From: Acerihabitans arboris
Lineage (GTDB): Bacteria > Pseudomonadota > Gammaproteobacteria > Enterobacterales > Enterobacteriaceae
Assembly: GCF_010131535.1 (NCBI RefSeq)
Contig: NZ_WUBS01000013.1
Location: 62,001-126,000, forward strand
Direction of reading: 5' to 3'
Length of the DNA: 64,000 nt
A program made the position numbers and the translations under genes. Each line of letters opens with the position of its first letter. Position 1 is the first letter of the stretch. The notes under the pieces were generated by a model, which was not told where the DNA came from, ran no database searches, and worked only from the letters and a program-made list of their open reading frames with translations. Shown piece after piece: positions 37,055-46,267 of the stretch.

Positions 37055-39802
37055 TCAAGCATCCTGCCTTATCTTCGCGCCGCGGGCCCGCCGCAGCGCC
37101 TGGGCCAATTGCGCAAGGGTAAAAGGCTTACGCAGCAGCGTGACGGCATCGGGCAACCCGCCGCCGTCCTGGCGCATGTCCTGGCCGCTGACCAGCAGGG
37201 TAGCCAGCGCCGGATTCTCCAGACGGGCCAGGCGGATAACATCGGCGCCGCTGTGGTCGCCCGGCAGCATCAGATCGCTTATCAGCACATCGATATCCGG
37301 GGTACGTTCAATCAACATCAGGGCCTCGGCGCTGTCGCCGGTGGCGAGCGTCAGGTATCCCAGCTGATGCAGCTGTTCGCGCAGGGTTTCGCGCACGTCC
37401 TCCTGATCGTCGAGGATAAGCACCAGTAAATCTTCCCGCCCCGCCGGGCCCGGCCCGGGCAGCGGCGCCGGCCCCGGCGCCATGGCCGGCGCGCGCGGCA
37501 ATTGCAGGCGCACCAGCGTGCCGGCGCCGGGAGACGACTCAATCTGCACCCGGCCGCCGGACTGGCGGATAAAGCCGTACACCATTGATAACCCCAGGCC
37601 GCTGCCGTTGCCCAACGCCTTGGTGGTGAAGAAAGGTTCGAATACCTGGGATTGCACTTCGGCGGACATGCCGCAGCCGCTGTCCCTCACCTCCAGGGTG
37701 ACCATATCCTGTTTGCGGCCGCCGGTGCGCACCACCCGCTGGTTATAGGTGCGGATAACGATCTCGCCGCCGCGCCCCTCCATCGCGTCGCGGGCGTTAA
37801 CCACCAGGTTCATGATGGCGTTTTCCAGTTGGTTGACATCTATCCAGGCATACCAGCCGGGCAGTTGGGGTTCAATCTTCAGGGACAGGTTTACCGACAG
37901 CGAATGACGCAGCAGTTCACTGAGGTTGTCCACCAGTTCCGCCAGTGGCACCGCCCGGGGGTGCAGCGCCTGTTTGCGTGAAAACGCCAGTAGGCGCTGG
38001 GTCAGCTGGGCGCCGCGTCCGGCGGCTTTCAGGGCGCGATCGATGCGCTCGCCGTCGCGGCCATCGCCGGTACCGCACAGCTCAAGGCTGCCGATAATCA
38101 CCGCCAGCAGGTTATTGAAATCGTGCGCCAGGCCGCCGGTCAGTTGCCCCACCGCCTTCATTTTCTGGCTATGGACCAGCGCCTGTTCCAGGGCCTTGCG
38201 CTCGGAACGATCCAGCACCACGTTGACCATGCCATGGCGCGGCACCGGACTGAAACGCAGCTCGAGGATGTGCCCGTCCGCCAGGTGCATTTCCAGCGCG
38301 CGGGGCTGTGCCTCGCGCAGATGGACGCTCACCTCGCGCCAGTCGGGGTAACCGGGCACTTTCGCCTGGCCGCGGCCCAGAGCGGCCAGCAGCTCCCGGT
38401 AATGCTGGCCGCGAAACAGCAGCGTGCCCGGTAGTCCCAGCAGCAGCGGGTACTGCGGGTTCCATACCACCAGGTGGCCGCGCCGATCGAACAGGGCGAA
38501 CCCGTCCCGCATGGCCAAAAAGGTATTTTCCAGCTGGGTGCTTTTTTCCTTCAGCAGACGCGACGTCTGCTCCAGGGACGCCGTATTGCCGGCAAAAACG
38601 TTAAAGGCCCGCGCCAGATCGCCCAGTTCGTCGCGCCGCTGCAATCCCGGCACGCTGACCTGGCGTTCGCCGCCGGCCAAACGGGACATGGCGTCGGCGA
38701 TAACCGACAGGTTGGAACCCAGGTTGCGATAGATATACCAGCCGGCGAATAGGGTGATGACCAGCGACAACAGGGCAAACAGGCCGATAAAATAGATGAT
38801 CGACGTCAGTTCGCTATGGGTCTGGCGGATGCGTTCGCGCGACTCCCCCGCCACCTTTTGCACATACAGGTTGATATCGCCGTTGAGCATACCGACCAGC
38901 GCCTTGATGTGATAGGTGTAATACGCAATGGCCAAATCGCTGGCGGACAGATCCCGCCCAAGGGGGCCAAGGCTTTGCTGGCTAAGCATGAACAACCGGA
39001 TTTTATCGCCAAGCAGGGTGCTGACGCTGCCGGCGGCCGGCGGCGCGTTCACCCGTTGAGCTGCGCCAGCGGCCGGAGAGGCGCCCTCCCGCCGCGTTGC
39101 AGCGACAGCGGATCCGGGCGCGCCGGCCTGTTCCAACGAAGCGCCGGCGTCCTGGGCGCCGGGCCAGCCGCTCATCGCCTGATCCAGCTGGATCAGCGCA
39201 GACCGGGGGCTGGTGGTGTGGATCGCAATGTCCAGCAGGCGATCGATTTCCCCCCTGAGCGCGAGCGTCGGCGCCAGCGTTTGTTCACGCGCGGCGATGG
39301 TATTGATCTGACGCAGGTACATTTGGCACTGATACAGCTCGCTCAGCAGTTGATTACGCTGCATATGCCGCTGATGCCCCAGCTCAAGCAGGCGGGTGAC
39401 GCTGGCCTCCAGGGCGCCGCTGCGCCGGGTAATGCGCTCCACCAGCGCCGGTTCGCTGCGGGCCAGCGGCGAGCGCGCCAATTGGCGCAGGGAGGATTGC
39501 AGCGCCAGCTGCGTTTGCGCCAGCTGCGCCGCTTCGCTCTGGTATTCCAGCGCGCCCACCACCTGCGACAGCCGGATGGCGGCAATGGCCACGTTGGCGG
39601 TGTCGCGCCCCAGCTCCATGCTGCCGGTCATTTCACCCAGGGTATGGGCCTGCATCTGTTCCTGCAGATTGCCCGCGTGGCGGAACCCCACGATCGCCAC
39701 CCCGCTGACCATCAGCGTAACCGCCACCACCAGCAGGTTAAACATCAGCAGCCGGCCCCGGGCGCCCGCCAGGATCGGTCTTGGGGAGAACAGCGACATC
39801 AT
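37055..39802 (-). CDS. Hybrid sensor histidine kinase
   Basis: 915 residues. A first membrane helix (about 18-40) and a second (about 335-357) bound a large periplasmic sensor, then HAMP, a PAS-type domain (FLAMRDGFALFDRRGHLVVW), the dimerisation/phosphoacceptor helix with GGLAHDFNNLLAVI (His about residue 562), an HATPase domain with NLVVNARDAM and GSGLGLSMVYG, and a C-terminal receiver with LILDDQED and the phospho-aspartate in ISDLMLPGD (about 843). The DFNNLL box marks the HisKA subgroup found in TorS-like hybrid kinases. The periplasmic domain holds an Ala/Gly/Pro-rich stretch. ATG 39802 has GGAG seven bases upstream. Likely partner: the response regulator 4.5 kb away. Confidence 0.88.
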   Translation of the reverse strand: MMSLFSPRPILAGARGRLLMFNLLVVAVTLMVSGVAIVGFRHAGNLQEQMQAHTLGEMTGSMELGRDTANVAIAAIRLSQVVGALEYQSEAAQLAQTQLALQSSLRQLARSPLARSEPALVERITRRSGALEASVTRLLELGHQRHMQRNQLLSELYQCQMYLRQINTIAAREQTLAPTLALRGEIDRLLDIAIHTTSPRSALIQLDQAMSGWPGAQDAGASLEQAGAPGSAVAATRREGASPAAGAAQRVNAPPAAGSVSTLLGDKIRLFMLSQQSLGPLGRDLSASDLAIAYYTYHIKALVGMLNGDINLYVQKVAGESRERIRQTHSELTSIIYFIGLFALLSLVITLFAGWYIYRNLGSNLSVIADAMSRLAGGERQVSVPGLQRRDELGDLARAFNVFAGNTASLEQTSRLLKEKSTQLENTFLAMRDGFALFDRRGHLVVWNPQYPLLLGLPGTLLFRGQHYRELLAALGRGQAKVPGYPDWREVSVHLREAQPRALEMHLADGHILELRFSPVPRHGMVNVVLDRSERKALEQALVHSQKMKAVGQLTGGLAHDFNNLLAVIIGSLELCGTGDGRDGERIDRALKAAGRGAQLTQRLLAFSRKQALHPRAVPLAELVDNLSELLRHSLSVNLSLKIEPQLPGWYAWIDVNQLENAIMNLVVNARDAMEGRGGEIVIRTYNQRVVRTGGRKQDMVTLEVRDSGCGMSAEVQSQVFEPFFTTKALGNGSGLGLSMVYGFIRQSGGRVQIESSPGAGTLVRLQLPRAPAMAPGPAPLPGPGPAGREDLLVLILDDQEDVRETLREQLHQLGYLTLATGDSAEALMLIERTPDIDVLISDLMLPGDHSGADVIRLARLENPALATLLVSGQDMRQDGGGLPDAVTLLRKPFTLAQLAQALRRARGAKIRQDA

Positions 39803-39945
39803 ATCAAGGCTCCGCAACGGGCGGGCCGCCAGTATAGAACCCATGCCATTGCCAATTATGACAAACATGAACGACCGCTGACATTTTGCATTTATCTGGC
39901 CCTGCTTTACTGCGCTTACCACCACCGACCCGAGGCGCCAACCGG

Positions 39946-41457
39946 ATGACAGCTACCCCGATTCTCGAAATGCGCGATATTGGCAAGCGCTTCGGCCATT
40001 TCCATGCCCTGAAGTCGGTCAATCTCAAGGTCTGGCTGGGCGAAATCCATGCGTTGATGGGAGAAAACGGCGCGGGGAAAAGCACGCTGATGAAAATCCT
40101 TGCCGGCGCCTATACCGCCACCAGCGGCGAGATCATTATCGACGGCGCGCCCAGGCCGATAAAAGGTCCTAAAGACGCCCTGGCGGCGGGCATTACGCTG
40201 ATTTACCAGGAAATGAACCTGGCCCCCAACCTGACGGTGGCGGAAAACATCTTTCTCGGCAGCGAGCTGGCGCGCGGCGGCCTGGTGCGGCGCGGCAAGA
40301 TGGTCCGCGAGGCCCAGCAGGTTATCGATCGCCTGGGCGCGCAGTTCCGCGCCACCGATCTGGTGATGTCGCTGACCATCGCCGAGCAGCAACAGGTGGA
40401 GATCGGCCGCGCACTGCATCGTCAAAGCCGCATCCTGGTGATGGACGAACCCACCGCCGCGCTCTCGTCCAGGGAAACGCAGCGGTTGTTTGAACTGATA
40501 AAACGGCTGCGCCAGGAAGGCATGGCCATTATTTATATCAGCCACCGCATGGCCGAAGTGTACGAGCTGTCCGATCGGGTCAGCGTGCTGCGCGACGGCG
40601 AGTATGTCGGCAGCCTGACGCGCGGCAACCTCTCCGCCGGTGAGCTGGTGCGCATGATGGTCGGGCGGCCGCTAAGCGATCTGTTTAATAAAGATACCCA
40701 TATCCCGGTCGGCGATGTGCGCCTGGAGCTCGACGGCCTGACCGACGGCAAAAAGGTCAAGCCCGTCAGCCTGACGGTGCGCTCGGGCGAAATCGTCGCG
40801 CTGGCCGGCCTGGTGGGCGCCGGGCGCTCCGAACTGGCCCAACTGGTGTTCGGCGTGCACAAGCCCACCGGCGGCAGCGTGCGGGTGGACGGCAACCCCG
40901 TAGCCATCCACTCGCCGCGCGACGCCATAACGCTCGGCATCGGCTTGTTACCCGAGAACCGCAAGGAGCAGGGGCTGTTTCTCGAGATGGCCGCCCATGA
41001 AAATATCGTAATGCCGACCCTGGAGCGCGACGCGCGCTTCGGCATGCTTAACCGGCGTAAGGCGCTGGGCATTTCCACCGACGCCATCCGCGCGCTGAAT
41101 ATCCGTGTGCCTCATGCCCTGGTGCGCGCCGGCGGGCTGTCCGGCGGCAACCAACAAAAGCTGCTGGTGTCGCGCTGGGTCGCCATCCATCCGCGCATCC
41201 TGATCCTCGATGAACCGACCCGTGGCGTGGACGTGGGCGCCAAAAGCGAAATCTACCGCATGATGGGGCTGCTGGCGCAGCAGGGGGTGGCTATTTTGAT
41301 GATCTCCAGCGAGCTGCCGGAGGTGGTCGGGATGAGCGACCGCGTGTACGTCATGTGTGAAGGCCGGCTGGCCGGCGAGCTCGGCCGCGACCAGATCTCG
41401 CAGGAAAATATCATGACGCTGGCCACCGGCGTCGAACTGACAACGACGCCCGTGTAA
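39946..41457 (+). CDS. Sugar ABC transporter ATP-binding protein (RbsA-like)
   Basis: 503 residues, two ABC domains in one chain as in RbsA/XylG/MglA. The first has Walker [13 protein letters not shown], signature [16 protein letters not shown] and Walker [11 protein letters not shown]; the second has the degenerate Walker [11 protein letters not shown], signature [14 protein letters not shown] and Walker [12 protein letters not shown], the usual pattern of this carbohydrate-uptake (CUT2) family. ATG 39946 follows GAGG. It opens a three-gene importer operon divergent from the sensor kinase. Confidence 0.92.
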   Translation: MTATPILEMRDIGKRFGHFHALKSVNLKVWLGEIHALMGENGAGKSTLMKILAGAYTATSGEIIIDGAPRPIKGPKDALAAGITLIYQEMNLAPNLTVAENIFLGSELARGGLVRRGKMVREAQQVIDRLGAQFRATDLVMSLTIAEQQQVEIGRALHRQSRILVMDEPTAALSSRETQRLFELIKRLRQEGMAIIYISHRMAEVYELSDRVSVLRDGEYVGSLTRGNLSAGELVRMMVGRPLSDLFNKDTHIPVGDVRLELDGLTDGKKVKPVSLTVRSGEIVALAGLVGAGRSELAQLVFGVHKPTGGSVRVDGNPVAIHSPRDAITLGIGLLPENRKEQGLFLEMAAHENIVMPTLERDARFGMLNRRKALGISTDAIRALNIRVPHALVRAGGLSGGNQQKLLVSRWVAIHPRILILDEPTRGVDVGAKSEIYRMMGLLAQQGVAILMISSELPEVVGMSDRVYVMCEGRLAGELGRDQISQENIMTLATGVELTTTPV

Positions 41458-41466
41458 GGAGCCGAT

Positions 41467-42456
41467 ATGGCCGCCAATTCCGCCACTCCCGACGCCACGC
41501 CGGCCACCGCCAAGCGGCCCTGGCTGAACGATTTGATGCAAACCGTCGGCATTTTGCCAATCCTGGTGCTGATCGTGGCGATTTTCGGCTTTGTCGCCCC
41601 CAATTTTTTTACCGACAGCAACCTGCTGAATATTGCCCGCCAGGCGTCGATCAACATCGTCCTGGCGGCCGGGATGACCTTTATCATCCTGACCGGCGGC
41701 ATCGATCTGTCGGTGGGATCGATGCTCGGCGCGACGGCGGTGGTGGCCATGGTCGCCTCGCTGCATCCGACGCTGGTCTACCTGTCGATACCGCTGGCGC
41801 TGCTCGCCGGGCTGGGCATGGGGCTGTTCAACGGCATCCTGGTGGCCTACGCCGGCCTGCCGCCGTTTATCGTCACCCTCGGCACCTATACCGCGCTGCG
41901 CGGCGCCGCCTACCTGTTGGCGGACGGCACGACGGTGATCAATTCCTATATTAATTTCGAGTGGATCGGCAATTCCTACCTGGGGCCGGTGCCCTGGCTG
42001 ATTATCATTGCCTTGGCGGTGATTGCGGTGTGCTGGTTTATCCTCAGGCGCACCACGCTTGGGGTGCATATCTACGCGGTGGGCGGCAATATGCAGGCGG
42101 CGCGCCTGACCGGCATCAGGGTCAGCTTCGTGCTGCTGTTTGTCTACGCCGCCAGCGGCCTGCTTTCCGGCCTGGGCGGGTTGATGAGCGCCTCCAGGCT
42201 TTACAGCGCCAACGGCAACCTGGGCATGGGCTACGAGCTGGATGCCATTGCCGCCGTGATCCTCGGCGGCACCAGTTTTGTCGGCGGCATCGGCACCATT
42301 ACCGGCACGCTGGTGGGGGCGCTGATCATCGCCACGCTTAATAACGGCATGACGCTGATGGGCGTCTCCTACTTCTGGCAGTTGGTGATCAAAGGGGCGG
42401 TGATCATCATAGCGGTGCTAATCGACAAATACCGTACCCGACATCATCAGGCATAA
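41467..42456 (+). CDS. Sugar ABC transporter permease (RbsC-like)
   Basis: 329 residues, CUT2-type permease with eight to ten membrane segments. It carries INIVLAAGMTFIILTGGIDLSVGS near residue 60-85 and AVILGGTSFVGGIGTITGTLVGALI (about 262-287), both highly conserved in RbsC/XylH-type permeases. The gene starts nine bases after the ATPase stop and is followed 19 bases later by the binding protein gene. Confidence 0.92.
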   Translation: MAANSATPDATPATAKRPWLNDLMQTVGILPILVLIVAIFGFVAPNFFTDSNLLNIARQASINIVLAAGMTFIILTGGIDLSVGSMLGATAVVAMVASLHPTLVYLSIPLALLAGLGMGLFNGILVAYAGLPPFIVTLGTYTALRGAAYLLADGTTVINSYINFEWIGNSYLGPVPWLIIIALAVIAVCWFILRRTTLGVHIYAVGGNMQAARLTGIRVSFVLLFVYAASGLLSGLGGLMSASRLYSANGNLGMGYELDAIAAVILGGTSFVGGIGTITGTLVGALIIATLNNGMTLMGVSYFWQLVIKGAVIIIAVLIDKYRTRHHQA

Positions 42457-42475
42457 CCCTTACCGGAGAAAAACC

Positions 42476-43417
42476 ATGCGATTTAATCCTGTTTATACCG
42501 CGTTGCTGACGGCGGCCATGCTGGCCGTCGTCCCACTGGCGCAGGCCAAGGAACTGAAGTCCATCGGCGTGACGGTGGGCGATCTGGCCAACCCGTTTTT
42601 TGTGCAGATAACCAAAGGGGCGGAAATGAAAGCCCGCGAGCTGGCAGGGGATAAGGTGAACGTCACGCTGGTCTCCAGCGGTTACGACCTCGGCCAGCAG
42701 GTGGGACAGATCGATAATTTTATCGCCGCCAAGGTGGATATGATTATCCTTAACGCGGCGGATTCCAAAGGCATCGGCCCGGCGGTGAAACGCGCCCAGG
42801 CCGCCGGTATCGTGGTGGTGGCGGTTGACGTGGCGGCCGAAGGGGCCAACGCCACCATCACCTCCAACAATACCCAGGCCGGGGAACTGGCCTGCAAATA
42901 CATTACCGACAAGCTGAAAGGCAAAGGCCAGGTGGTGATCGTCAACGGACCGCCGGTGTCCGCGGTGCAAAACCGGGTGGAAGGCTGCATGAACGAGCTG
43001 AAAACACACCCGGACATCAAGCTGCTGTCCTATAACCAGAATGCCAAGGGCAGCCGCGAGGGCGGATTGGAAGTGATGACCTCGCTGCTGGCGGCGAACC
43101 CGCATATCGACGCGGTATTCGCCATTAACGACCCGACGGCCATCGGCGCCGATCTGGCCGCCAAGCAGGCCCAACGTAAAGAGTTCTTTATCGTCGGCGT
43201 CGACGGTTCGCCGGACGGCGAGGAAGCGCTGAAACGCGAAAATTCACTGTTTGTCGCCACGCCGGCCCAGGATCCGCAGGTCATGGCGGCCAAGGCGGTG
43301 GAAATCGGCTACGACATTTTACAGGGCAAACCGGCGCCCAAGGAACCGGTGCTGATCCCGGTGAAAATGATCGATCGTAACAATGTTGCCGATTATAAGG
43401 GCTGGACGGTGAAATAA
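42476..43417 (+). CDS. Sugar-binding periplasmic protein (RbsB-like)
   Basis: 313 residues. A signal peptide (about 1-22, AVVPLAQA) is followed by a type I periplasmic binding protein: LKSIGVTVGDLANPFFVQITKGA, DMIILNAADSKGIGPAV, VVVAVDVAAEGANATITSNN (about 103-122), IVNGPPVSAVQNRVEG and VFAINDPTAIGADLAA (about 207-222). The NDPTAIGA motif and the overall order are like fructose/mannose-type binding proteins (FrcB) and RbsB, but ligand identity needs binding data. It should deliver sugar to the permease. Confidence 0.9.
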   Translation: MRFNPVYTALLTAAMLAVVPLAQAKELKSIGVTVGDLANPFFVQITKGAEMKARELAGDKVNVTLVSSGYDLGQQVGQIDNFIAAKVDMIILNAADSKGIGPAVKRAQAAGIVVVAVDVAAEGANATITSNNTQAGELACKYITDKLKGKGQVVIVNGPPVSAVQNRVEGCMNELKTHPDIKLLSYNQNAKGSREGGLEVMTSLLAANPHIDAVFAINDPTAIGADLAAKQAQRKEFFIVGVDGSPDGEEALKRENSLFVATPAQDPQVMAAKAVEIGYDILQGKPAPKEPVLIPVKMIDRNNVADYKGWTVK

Positions 43418-43528
43418 CCCTCACGGCAGCGGGCGGGAAAACGTGGTCACTCCCACGCTGGCCCGCCATAACCATCCCCCGGACGGCGTGGCATCGTGCC
43501 GGCCGTTCACGATGACAGCGGAGGCGGT

Positions 43529-44215
43529 ATGAAGCGCTCTCAGGTCAACAGTATCCTGCAGCAGACCCAGCAATTTTTCGCCCGCAACGGTATGCACCTG
43601 CCGCCGTTTGCCCGTTTTTCCCCCCAGGACTGGTTATCTCTTGAGCGCCGCCAGTGGCAAGAGGTGTTCGATCTGCGCCTGGGCTGGGATGTGACCGATT
43701 TCGGCGGTAACGATTTTGCTCATGGCGGCCTGACGCTGTTTACCCTGCGCAACGGCTCGCCCGATGGCGGCCCTTACGCCAAAAGTTATGCCGAAAAAGC
43801 CATTCATTGCCGGGAGTCGCAAATCACGCCGCTGCATTTCCATTGGCATAAGCGTGAGGACATTATCAACCGGGGCGGCGGCAACCTGATGGTGGAAATG
43901 TACAACAGCGATGAGCAGGAACAGCTCGCCGGTTCGCCGGTAACGGTGGTGATCGACGGCTGCCGGCAAACCCACGCCGCCGGCTCCAGGGTACGGCTGG
44001 CGCCGGGGGAGAGCATCTGCCTGACGCCGGGGATCTATCATAGTTTCTGGGGCGAGGAAGGTTTTGGCGATGTGCTGGTGGGGGAAGTGTCGATGACCAA
44101 TGACGATCGGCGCGATAACCGTTTCCTGGAGGGCCAGGCGCGTTTCAGCCCGATAACCGAGGACGAGGCGCCGCGCTGGCTGTTATGTAACGACTACGGG
44201 CAAATACCGGCCTGA
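43529..44215 (+). CDS. D-lyxose ketol-isomerase-like (mannose/lyxose isomerase)
   Basis: 228 residues, the length of enterobacterial D-lyxose isomerase (about 227). Cupin fold with the metal-binding cluster LHFHWHKREDIINRGGGNLM (His-x-His...Glu, about residues 108-127) and the last His in LTPGIYHSFWG (about residue 171-181). The family isomerises D-lyxose to D-xylulose and also D-mannose to D-fructose. The start at 43529 is backed by GGAGG four bases upstream. Its position after the ABC importer and before mak suggests mannose or lyxose as imported sugar. Confidence 0.88.
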   Translation: MKRSQVNSILQQTQQFFARNGMHLPPFARFSPQDWLSLERRQWQEVFDLRLGWDVTDFGGNDFAHGGLTLFTLRNGSPDGGPYAKSYAEKAIHCRESQITPLHFHWHKREDIINRGGGNLMVEMYNSDEQEQLAGSPVTVVIDGCRQTHAAGSRVRLAPGESICLTPGIYHSFWGEEGFGDVLVGEVSMTNDDRRDNRFLEGQARFSPITEDEAPRWLLCNDYGQIPA

Positions 44216-44292
44216 TGCCCTATCTTCGCGCCGTCGGCGCGGACCGGCTTGGCCAGGAATAACGGCGCCGGGCCGGTGTCGGCCAGGCCCGC

Positions 44293-45045
44293 TCAGGCGG
44301 TCTGGCCGGCGGCGATGGCGGTATCGGCGCGGCTGACGTCCGCCGCAAACACGTAGCCCAGCCGGCGAATGGTACGGATAAGCGTCGGCTGGTGGGGATT
44401 GGTTTCGATCTTGCGGCGCAGCCGCATGATCAGCACATCGACCGTGCGATCGAATACATCCAGCGTTTCGCTGTGGGTCAGCTCCAGCAGTTGATCGCGG
44501 GTCAACACCTTGCGGGCATGGGCAATCAGCGCCAGCAGCAGGCTGTACTCCCCCTGCGTCAGGGCTACCGGCTGCTGGCTGGGATTAAACAGCGTGCAGC
44601 TATCGCTATCGAGCCGCCAGCCGTTAAATAACCAGCCATTTTTTCGGCCGGCGACCGGCCGCTCCATGGCGAGCGCGCCGCCGCGGCGCAGTACCGCCTT
44701 GATGCGCGCAATCACCACCCGGGGGTTAAAGGGTTTGACGATATAATCATCGGCGCCCATCTCCAGCCCGACGACAATATCGGACTCAGATCCCATGCCG
44801 GTGAGCATCACCACCGGCAAATGGGGTTGCAGGCGTTGGATTTGCTGGAGCACCAGCAGGCCGTTGGTATCCGGCAGCATCAGGTCCAGCAGCACCAGGG
44901 AGATATCCGGCGATTGCTCGAGCCGCGCCAGCGCCGACCGGCCCTGGTGGCATACGTGTACGGTAAACACATGCTCGCTGAGCATGTCGTTTAACAGTTC
45001 ACAGATGGCGGGGTCGTCGTCCACGACAAGAATGCTGGGTTTCAT
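44293..45045 (-). CDS. OmpR/PhoB-family response regulator
   Basis: 250 residues. Receiver domain with VDDDPAICELL (about residues 7-17), phospho-aspartate in LVLLDLMLPDTNG (about 54), LTGMGSESD and the KPFNPR lysine (about 103); C-terminal winged helix about residues 155-240, with TQGEYSLLLALIAHARKVLT and DRTVDVLIMRLRRKIE. It lies between the isomerase and mak genes and convergent with the isomerase. The hybrid kinase 4.5 kb away is the only sensor in the window, so they may form a phosphorelay controlling the importer; the hybrid's own receiver would need an Hpt domain, which is not visible in it. Confidence 0.88.
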   Translation of the reverse strand: MKPSILVVDDDPAICELLNDMLSEHVFTVHVCHQGRSALARLEQSPDISLVLLDLMLPDTNGLLVLQQIQRLQPHLPVVMLTGMGSESDIVVGLEMGADDYIVKPFNPRVVIARIKAVLRRGGALAMERPVAGRKNGWLFNGWRLDSDSCTLFNPSQQPVALTQGEYSLLLALIAHARKVLTRDQLLELTHSETLDVFDRTVDVLIMRLRRKIETNPHQPTLIRTIRRLGYVFAADVSRADTAIAAGQTA

Positions 45046-45219
45046 ATGCCGCCTTTACTGTGTTACGGGAATGATAATAGAGTGTACATTAAGCCAAATC
45101 GATAGCATGGTTCGGGATGTGGATGTGTGAGACGTCTCTCATGCCGCGACGACGACGCGGCGGGGCGCCGTGCCGTTTCCGGCCCCCGCGCCGGAAAGAA
45201 TCAACAGAAGGGGATAACA

Positions 45220-46125
45220 GTGCGTATCGGGATAGATCTGGGTGGAACAAAAATTGAAGTGGTGGCGCTGGAAGAGGGCGGGCAGGTTATTTTCCGCCAC
45301 CGCATCCCCACGCCGCGCGACGACTATGATAAAACCCTGCGGGCTATCGCGTCGCTGGTGGAGGCCGCCGAACAGGCGACCGGCCGGCAGGGCAGCGTGG
45401 GCATCGGCATTCCGGGCACCCTGTCGCCGTATACCCAACGGGTAAAGAACGCCAATTCGGTCTGGCTCAACGGCCAGGCGATAGATAAGGATTTAACCGC
45501 GCTGTTGCGGCGGCCGGTGCGCATCGCCAACGACGCCAACTGCCTGGCGGTGTCCGAGGCCACCGACGGCGCGGCCGCCGGCGCGCAAACCGTATTTGCG
45601 GTGATTATCGGCACCGGCTGCGGCGCGGGGCTGGCGTTCAACGGCCGGGCGCATGCCGGCGGCAACGGCATCGCCGGCGAGTGGGGACATAACCCCCTGC
45701 CCTGGCAGGATGAGGATGAACAGCGCCATGCGCGCGAGGTCCCCTGCTACTGTGGCAAACCGGGCTGCATCGAGACCTTTGTTTCCGGCACCGGTTTTAC
45801 CGGCGATTACTCCCGTCTCGGCGGGCCGCGGTCCACCGGCGCGGAGATTATGCAGCGGGTGGCGGCGGGCGACGCGCTGGCCGGGCTGGCGCTCAGCCGC
45901 TATGAACTGCGGCTGGCCAAGTCGCTGGCCCAGGTGATCAATATCCTCGACCCGGACGTGGTGGTATTGGGCGGCGGCATGAGCAACGTCGACCGCCTGT
46001 ATGACACCATTCCGCCGTTGATTAAGCGCTGGACGTTCGGCGGCGAGTGCGAAACGCCGGTGCGCAAGGCGGTCCACGGCGACTCCAGCGGCGTGCGCGG
46101 CGCCGCCTGGCTGTGGCCGGATTGA
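45220..46125 (+). CDS. mak: Fructokinase Mak (ROK family)
   Basis: 301 residues (E. coli Mak 302). Cytoplasmic kinase of fructose, also mannose and glucose. ATP-binding [12 protein letters not shown] (residues 3-14), [19 protein letters not shown], the catalytic and zinc region [14 protein letters not shown] and [18 protein letters not shown] (ROK zinc cysteines), and [15 protein letters not shown] are all close to E. coli. The start is a GTG at 45220 with AAGGGG six bases upstream, since the conserved text begins there (MRIGIDLGG in E. coli); the frame is open from 45127 but not needed. It would convert fructose, made by the isomerase next door, to fructose 6-phosphate. Confidence 0.93.
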   Translation: MRIGIDLGGTKIEVVALEEGGQVIFRHRIPTPRDDYDKTLRAIASLVEAAEQATGRQGSVGIGIPGTLSPYTQRVKNANSVWLNGQAIDKDLTALLRRPVRIANDANCLAVSEATDGAAAGAQTVFAVIIGTGCGAGLAFNGRAHAGGNGIAGEWGHNPLPWQDEDEQRHAREVPCYCGKPGCIETFVSGTGFTGDYSRLGGPRSTGAEIMQRVAAGDALAGLALSRYELRLAKSLAQVINILDPDVVVLGGGMSNVDRLYDTIPPLIKRWTFGGECETPVRKAVHGDSSGVRGAAWLWPD

Positions 46126-46267
46126 TCCGACCGGCCCCGGCCGCCGCCTCCGGCGAACCGAGCGTCTTCGGTCCGCCGGGATTACCCCTTACCGCCGCGC
46201 TTTTAGCCATCCTTATCTATAATAAATCGCATGCGGAAATAATATCGCGATATTTATGAGAGGGATC

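Noticed and set aside
38816..39949. 377-codon open frame antisense to the hybrid kinase
   Set aside because: Overlaps a clear kinase and the importer start; no domain is recognisable.
40948..42069. 373-codon open frame antisense to the sugar importer genes
   Set aside because: His/Gln/Gly-rich text crossing a gene boundary on the other strand; a shadow frame.
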